Assembly (NCBI GenBank): GCA_963737555.1
Contig: CAVTTB010000002.1
Coordinates: 348,940 to 412,939 of the forward strand
Source of the DNA: JAHJQQ01 sp963737555
Lineage (GTDB): Bacteria > Pseudomonadota > Gammaproteobacteria > Thiohalobacterales > Thiohalobacteraceae
DNA: 64,000 nt
Direction: 5' to 3'
Positions 60,453 to 64,000 of this stretch are shown here, in pieces (the stretch's first letter is position 1; every line of letters starts with the position of its first letter). The notes beneath the pieces were generated by a model. The model searched no databases, was not told the DNA's origin, and was given only the letters and a program-made list of their open reading frames with translations. The translations under genes were made by a program, and so were the position numbers.

Positions 60453-61376
60453 ATGAATACGACTTCACTCCTGGATCAACTGTTAAAGAGCGGCCGTTCC
60501 TTACTGGACTCTGCAGGTTCCGCAACGGGCGGCGGGCAGCCGGGCGGCCTGTCTGGCGGACTGGGCGGCACACTGAAGGGCGCACTCGGCGGTCTGAACA
60601 GTGACCTCGGCCGCGGCGCGCTCATGGGTGGAGCACTCGGCCTACTGCTCGGCAACAAGCGCGTGCGCAAGCTCGGCGGAAACGTCCTGGCATATGGTGG
60701 CATCGCCGCGCTGGGCGCTGTCGCCTACCGCGCGTATGCCGAATGGCAGCGTAATAATACCTCCCAACCGGCCCCGGATATTTCTCATTCGGCGGCCGGA
60801 CAGTTGTCTCCCGCGCAGAGCGAAACCCACAGCCGCGCCGTGCTCAAGGCGCTGGTGGCAGCCGCCAAATCCGACGGCCATATCGAAGACCGCGAACGCG
60901 AACTCATCGAAGCGGAAATCGAAAGCCTCGACAACGACCCTGAACTGCGCACCTGGCTGGATCAGGAATTGCGCCGTCCGCTCGATCCGGCGGATGTCGC
61001 GCGCGCGGCGACTACACCGGAGATGGCCGCAGAAATGTATCTCGCCAGCGTGCTCGTCGCGGACGATCAGAGTCCCATGGAACGGATGTATCTCGACGAA
61101 CTTGCGCGCCAGCTCAAGCTAGACGCTGGCCTGAAGGCGCAATTGGAAACGGATGCGCGCGGAGCAAGTCTAGTGAACTCACGATTCCGGGATAGAGCAA
61201 CGCGACCCTGCTGCGCGATGAGTATGCGAGCGGGTCGGACGGCCTTTTGCATTGGAAGGTTACCGATGCGGTGTATGACCACACTGGCAGGCTGTCGATG
61301 CTGCAGCATGTCGTCCCGATGCATGACATGGCCGTCTTTGGCCGCGTCACGAACGGCATCATCGAGAATGGACTGA
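60453..61376 (+). CDS. DUF533 (TerB-like) inner-membrane-associated protein, 3' end doubtful
   Basis: Starts MNTTSLLDQLLKSGRSLLDS with a Gly-rich stretch, a glycine-zipper-like segment GALMGGALGLLLGNKRVRKL, a hydrophobic helix (GNVLAYGGIAALGAVAYRAY) and the TerB-like domain (AVLKALVAAAKSDGHIEDRE, LDQELRRPLDPADVARAATT, ASVLVADDQSPMERMYLDEL, LKLDAGLKAQLE). DUF533 proteins normally end about there. A one-base change near 61158 would give ARAEQV and a TAG at 61171-61173. The frame as read runs to 61376 through a stretch (RTAFCIGRLPMRCMTTLAGC) that looks non-coding. Function unknown. Confidence 0.8.
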   Translation: MNTTSLLDQLLKSGRSLLDSAGSATGGGQPGGLSGGLGGTLKGALGGLNSDLGRGALMGGALGLLLGNKRVRKLGGNVLAYGGIAALGAVAYRAYAEWQRNNTSQPAPDISHSAAGQLSPAQSETHSRAVLKALVAAAKSDGHIEDRERELIEAEIESLDNDPELRTWLDQELRRPLDPADVARAATTPEMAAEMYLASVLVADDQSPMERMYLDELARQLKLDAGLKAQLETDARGASLVNSRFRDRATRPCCAMSMRAGRTAFCIGRLPMRCMTTLAGCRCCSMSSRCMTWPSLAASRTASSRMD

Positions 61377-61531
61377 AGATCGACCGTGTCGATGCGGTCT
61401 TCAATGAAGCCGACACCGCGACACCAGAGTCGCATTATCAATCGCACGTGTATCCCTCCGCATTTCCCTCTTGACTCTGGACCCGGCTCCAGGCTTAGGC
61501 TGCTCCTACCGTCACACGCGAGGAGCAGGGC
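61377..61531. other. Unassigned stretch before the MerR gene
   Basis: Together with 61174-61376 this makes about 360 bases without a gene I recognise. One plus-strand frame reads LHWKVTDAVYDHTGRLSMLQ and continues to a stop at 61473; it may be a decayed fragment. The MerR-controlled promoter should lie just before 61532. Confidence 0.4.
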
Positions 61532-61993
61532 ATGTTCACTATCGGCAAGGCTGCCAACGCGGCCAACCTCAGCATCGACACCGTGCGCTTCTATGAACGC
61601 AGCGGGCTGCTCAAGCCGCCGCCGCGCACCGCTGCGGGCTATCGCCTGTACCGCCGCGAGGACATCGACCGGCTGCGCTTCATCCATCGCGCCAAGGCGC
61701 TGGGCTTTACGCTGGAGGAAATTGCCCAGTTGTTGCAGCTCAACGACGGCACCGGGCTGCGGCGCGATGTCAAAGCGATCGCGGCACGCCGCCTCGCGGA
61801 ACTCGAACAGAAACTCGCTGAACTCACGCGCATCCGCCATGCACTCGCGCATCTGGTGCATGCCTGCAATGCCAAAGGCCCACTCGCCGGCTGCCCGATC
61901 ATCGCCGCACTGATCGGCGATGAATCTGTACCCACTACTTCATCCACTCCGGCACGCAAACGCCGGCGCACCCACACTGCAAACGAGGACTGA
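61532..61993 (+). CDS. MerR-family metal-responsive regulator
   Basis: A 153-aa DNA-binding protein. The winged helix-turn-helix (FTIGKAANAANLSIDTVRFY, ERSGLLKPPPRTAAGYRLYR, REDIDRLRFIHRAKALGFTL) is followed by a dimerisation helix (RDVKAIAARRLAELEQKLAE) and the metal loop ACNAKGPLAGCPII with Cys 112 and Cys 121. No Cys is present at the position that separates divalent sensors (ZntR, MerR) from CueR, so a monovalent ion such as Cu(I) or Ag(I) is plausible, but the loop is one residue longer than in CueR. The Arg-rich tail (RKRRRTHTANED) is extra. It is 3 bases upstream of the DUF4396 gene, its likely target. Confidence 0.9.
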   Translation: MFTIGKAANAANLSIDTVRFYERSGLLKPPPRTAAGYRLYRREDIDRLRFIHRAKALGFTLEEIAQLLQLNDGTGLRRDVKAIAARRLAELEQKLAELTRIRHALAHLVHACNAKGPLAGCPIIAALIGDESVPTTSSTPARKRRRTHTANED

Positions 61994-61996
61994 ACC

Positions 61997-62569
61997 ATGC
62001 ACACGAATTCCCATGAACAGCATACTCACACGAATACGCAGACACTGTCCGAGCACGGCGCACAAGCCTGCTGCAATACTGATGCGGCGCAGCACCCTGC
62101 GGCCAACGATGACCCTGCGCAGCATCACGGCCATGTCGCGCACGGCGGCTCGCCCGCCGGACTCGCCACCGCCGCCACCGTGCATTGTCTGACCGGCTGC
62201 GCCATCGGCGAACTTGCCGGCTTAGCGATTGGCGTATCGTTGGGTTTGGGTGCATGGCCCACCATGATCCTCGCCACCGCGCTCGGTTTCCTCAGCGGCT
62301 ACAGCCTGGGCTTGTTGCCGCTGGTGCGCCAAGGCATGGGTTGGCTGGAGGCTTTCAAGGTGATCTGGCTTGGCGAAACCATATCGATCGCCTTCATGGA
62401 GTTCGCGATGAACTTCACCGATTATCACGTCGGCGGCGTGCAAGCCGCGTCGGTGCTCACTTGGCAGTTCTGGATCGGCTATGCGGCCGCGCTACCCGCG
62501 GGCTTTGTCGTCGCGTGGCCGGTGAACTACTGGCTACTGAAGCGGAATGTGAAGAAGCCGTGTCATTGA
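61997..62569 (+). CDS. DUF4396 membrane protein, His-rich
   Basis: A 190-aa protein. The N-terminus is His/Cys-rich (HTNSHEQHTHTNTQ, ACCNTDAAQH, QHHGHVAHGG), a likely metal-binding stretch. Four membrane helices follow. The conserved DUF4396 motifs are TVHCLTGCAIGELAGLAIGV near the first helix and WLGETISIAFMEFAMNFTDY in the third; the Cys and Glu could form a metal path. The end LKRNVKKPCH is basic. It probably moves or stores a metal under MerR control. Often found with MerR regulators; substrate unknown. Confidence 0.88.
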   Translation: MHTNSHEQHTHTNTQTLSEHGAQACCNTDAAQHPAANDDPAQHHGHVAHGGSPAGLATAATVHCLTGCAIGELAGLAIGVSLGLGAWPTMILATALGFLSGYSLGLLPLVRQGMGWLEAFKVIWLGETISIAFMEFAMNFTDYHVGGVQAASVLTWQFWIGYAAALPAGFVVAWPVNYWLLKRNVKKPCH

Positions 62570-62679
62570 ACATAACAGGTAGGCCGAAGTGGATGAAATG
62601 AAGCAAGTCCAAACGGTGGCGTGGCGGTGTTGAAGATGGTGGAGTAAGCATATCACCCAGGACAAGCGAACTTGCGGAC

Positions 62680-63366
62680 TCAGACCATCTGCTGGCGCAG
62701 CGCGAGCGCCACCGCCTGCGACCGGCTGCGCACTTCCAGCTTGGAAAAAATATTCTTGAAATGATTGCGCACCGTTTGCGGCGCTATGGTCAACTCGCGA
62801 CAGATGCCGTTGGTATCCTGGCCTCCCGCGGCCAGCGACAGGATTTCTGTCTCGCGCGCAGTCAGCACGGGCGGACGCGCCGGTACCCGGGGTTTGTGAA
62901 ACTCATTCGCCAGCTGGCGGATCAGCCGGTGTCCGCTGACCGTGCGCATGGCGAAGTAGACCTGCGGCTCGCCGAAGCCGACGGCGGACTCCGGCGCCGA
63001 ATAGGCACCGACATTCACCCAGCAGCGGTCCCCATCGTTGCGGGTGAGGACGAGGTCGAAATTCTGCATGGGCAGATTCTGCAAGGCCTCGCGTGCAATG
63101 GGGCACTTGCTGCTGCAGAAGCGCCGCGACGAGAGGTCATCGGCACAGAGAACCTCGTAGCAGGCCCGCCCACGTATCTGCTCAAGGGGCTTTCCGAGTA
63201 CCTGGAGAAAGGCCGCGTTCACGTACGTGATACGGCGCATCCGATCGATGCCAAAGACCGCATCACCACTGTCATTGAAGATCTGCTGAACCGAGACCGG
63301 CTGGACTGGCGGGGTATTGACGTCCACCTGCCTGCACGCACCTGCACACCCAATTTGACGACTCAC
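62680..63366 (-). CDS. PAS-domain LuxR-type transcriptional regulator with Cys cluster
   Basis: A 228-aa protein. The PAS domain (about 25-145; DSGDAVFGIDRMRRITYVNA) contains CYEVLCADDLSSRRFCSSKC, four Cys that could hold an iron-sulfur cluster or heme-linked sensor. The C-terminal LuxR helix-turn-helix reads LTARETEILSLAAGGQDTNG, TIAPQTVRNHFKNIFSKLEV and RSRSQAVALALRQ. GTG at 63366 is chosen because GGAAGGAGG lies upstream at good spacing; the frame stays open further upstream without homology. It is beside nirS and may respond to oxygen or nitric oxide. Confidence 0.88.
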   Translation of the reverse strand: MSRQIGCAGACRQVDVNTPPVQPVSVQQIFNDSGDAVFGIDRMRRITYVNAAFLQVLGKPLEQIRGRACYEVLCADDLSSRRFCSSKCPIAREALQNLPMQNFDLVLTRNDGDRCWVNVGAYSAPESAVGFGEPQVYFAMRTVSGHRLIRQLANEFHKPRVPARPPVLTARETEILSLAAGGQDTNGICRELTIAPQTVRNHFKNIFSKLEVRSRSQAVALALRQQMV

Positions 63367-63604
63367 GGCAACCCCTCCTTCCAGGGTGGCACTCAAACAA
63401 CCTGTCCACCACAGGGTGAGAGATACCAGTCGAAGGCGGGTGAGTTCAAGGGGTTTGTTCGTCAATTCTCGTTCGCGCCGACGCGCCGAGAATAATCCGG
63501 CGAGACAGTCGGTTACATCAGGCGCGAAATATGACGCGTACGAAATTCGACGGCGCGGATGCTGGCACACGCAAACTTGCTGCAGCTCGCTGGAGGCCTC
63601 GGAG

Positions 63605-63636
63605 CCGGCCACGCCTCATCATGCAGGCGTGGCCGG
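63605..63636 (-). terminator. Stem-loop after nirS
   Basis: CCGGCCACGCCT and AGGCGTGGCCGG form a 12-bp perfect stem with an eight-base loop, 27 bases past the nirS stop. No U-run follows on the minus strand, so it may be a 3'-end stabiliser or weak terminator. Confidence 0.7.
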
Positions 63637-63662
63637 GGTTGTTCACTGCCTCTCACTAATCA

Positions 63663-64000
63663 TCAATACACGTCGTGCGCCGTGTTATAGACGTTGAACT
63701 TGCCGGTCGGCGTCACCAGACCCGTGATCCGACGCTTCTCGGTCAGACTGGTGCCGTCGAGCACGACCACCGCACCGTCGTTCGCCCAGTCGGACACCCA
63801 GATCTCGGTGCCGGCCTGGTTGAACTCGAAGTGCGTCGCCTTGCCGCTGGTCGCGACCGGGAAGCAATGGTCGAGTGCGGCATTGGCCTTGCTGTAGGCG
63901 CACACCTGCTGGTCGTCGGTCGTGCTCAAGGTCATATCGAACAGCACCCACGGCGAGTTCGGATGGGTCTTGAGGAACAGCGAGCCCGCGGACGGCAGGG
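63663..64000 (-). CDS. nirS: Cytochrome cd1 nitrite reductase, C-terminal part
   Basis: The 3' end of nirS; the 5' part lies beyond base 64000. The visible 112 codons read LPSAGSLFLKTHPNSPWVLF, DDQQVCAYSKANAALDHCF, ATSGKATHFEFNQAGTEIWV, DWANDGAVVVLDGTSLTEKR and end GKFNVYNTAHDVY. This is the heme d1 eight-bladed propeller C-terminus, including the family's typical ending. Periplasmic reduction of nitrite to nitric oxide. It indicates denitrification. One frame throughout. Confidence 0.94.
   Translation of the reverse strand, partial: LPSAGSLFLKTHPNSPWVLFDMTLSTTDDQQVCAYSKANAALDHCFPVATSGKATHFEFNQAGTEIWVSDWANDGAVVVLDGTSLTEKRRITGLVTPTGKFNVYNTAHDVY

Noticed and set aside
1..64000. tRNA or rRNA genes
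   Set aside because: I saw no cloverleaf with a matching T-arm and acceptor stem in the intergenic stretches, and no rRNA-like sequence.

Overview
The window comes from a GC-rich gammaproteobacterium. The left flank carries, on the minus strand, the conserved gammaproteobacterial order aroQ-accB-accC-prmA-(zinc-ribbon DUF3426)-dusB-fis-purH-purD. The right edge holds the 3' end of a cytochrome cd1 nitrite reductase (nirS), so the organism probably denitrifies. I cannot name the species. Many flanking genes (purD, DUF3426, prmA, accB, the export genes, tag and others) are split between reading frames, which looks like assembly indels. About 9.2-33.4 kb is almost free of such breaks.

Regions. 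(1) 1-9.7 kb: housekeeping genes with large inverted repeats between them. (2) 9.8-12.5 kb: a small sulfotransferase, the decayed tail of an OGT-like gene, a TPR-methyltransferase and an IS91-like transposase remnant. (3) 12.5-36.2 kb: about 20 minus-strand genes, the most interesting part. It holds a family of secreted proteins sharing one domain, called here the FSGW module after its conserved LDFSGW motif. Most copies end in a VPxPAAAWLFGSGL-type PEP-CTERM sorting signal. Among them lie four cytoplasmic TPR enzymes (two GT41/SPINDLY glycosyltransferases, one sulfotransferase, one methyltransferase), each directly downstream of a module gene. Four secreted proteins end in dockerin-like calcium-binding tails, and there is one lipoprotein. 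(4) 36.5-37.5 kb: the promoter-proximal module gene with a near-perfect sigma-54 promoter, an upstream palindrome and a strong terminator. (5) 37.8-46.2 kb: a TPR-sulfotransferase, a SEC-C/TPR-methyltransferase, an unrelated PEP-CTERM protein, a FadL-type porin and a module protein with a different C-terminal anchor. (6) 46.4-52.8 kb: an exopolysaccharide export operon of the XrtA/PEP-CTERM type (export lipoprotein-like protein, outer-membrane beta-barrel, chain-length determinant, CpsD-like kinase, ExeA-like ATPase, VanZ-like protein). No exosortase gene is in the window. (7) 52.9-64 kb: ordinary genes: DUF3014, cytochrome c, a 2-oxoacid dehydrogenase E1 pair, tag, flavin-reductase-fold/GAF proteins, DUF533, MerR plus a DUF4396 membrane protein, and a PAS-LuxR regulator beside nirS.

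Working model (inference): the export operon makes an extracellular polysaccharide. Module proteins are sorted to the surface by an exosortase encoded elsewhere. Co-encoded TPR enzymes glycosylate, sulfate or methylate either the module proteins or the polysaccharide. Dockerin-tailed proteins, including a subtilisin-like protease, may attach to the same matrix non-covalently.
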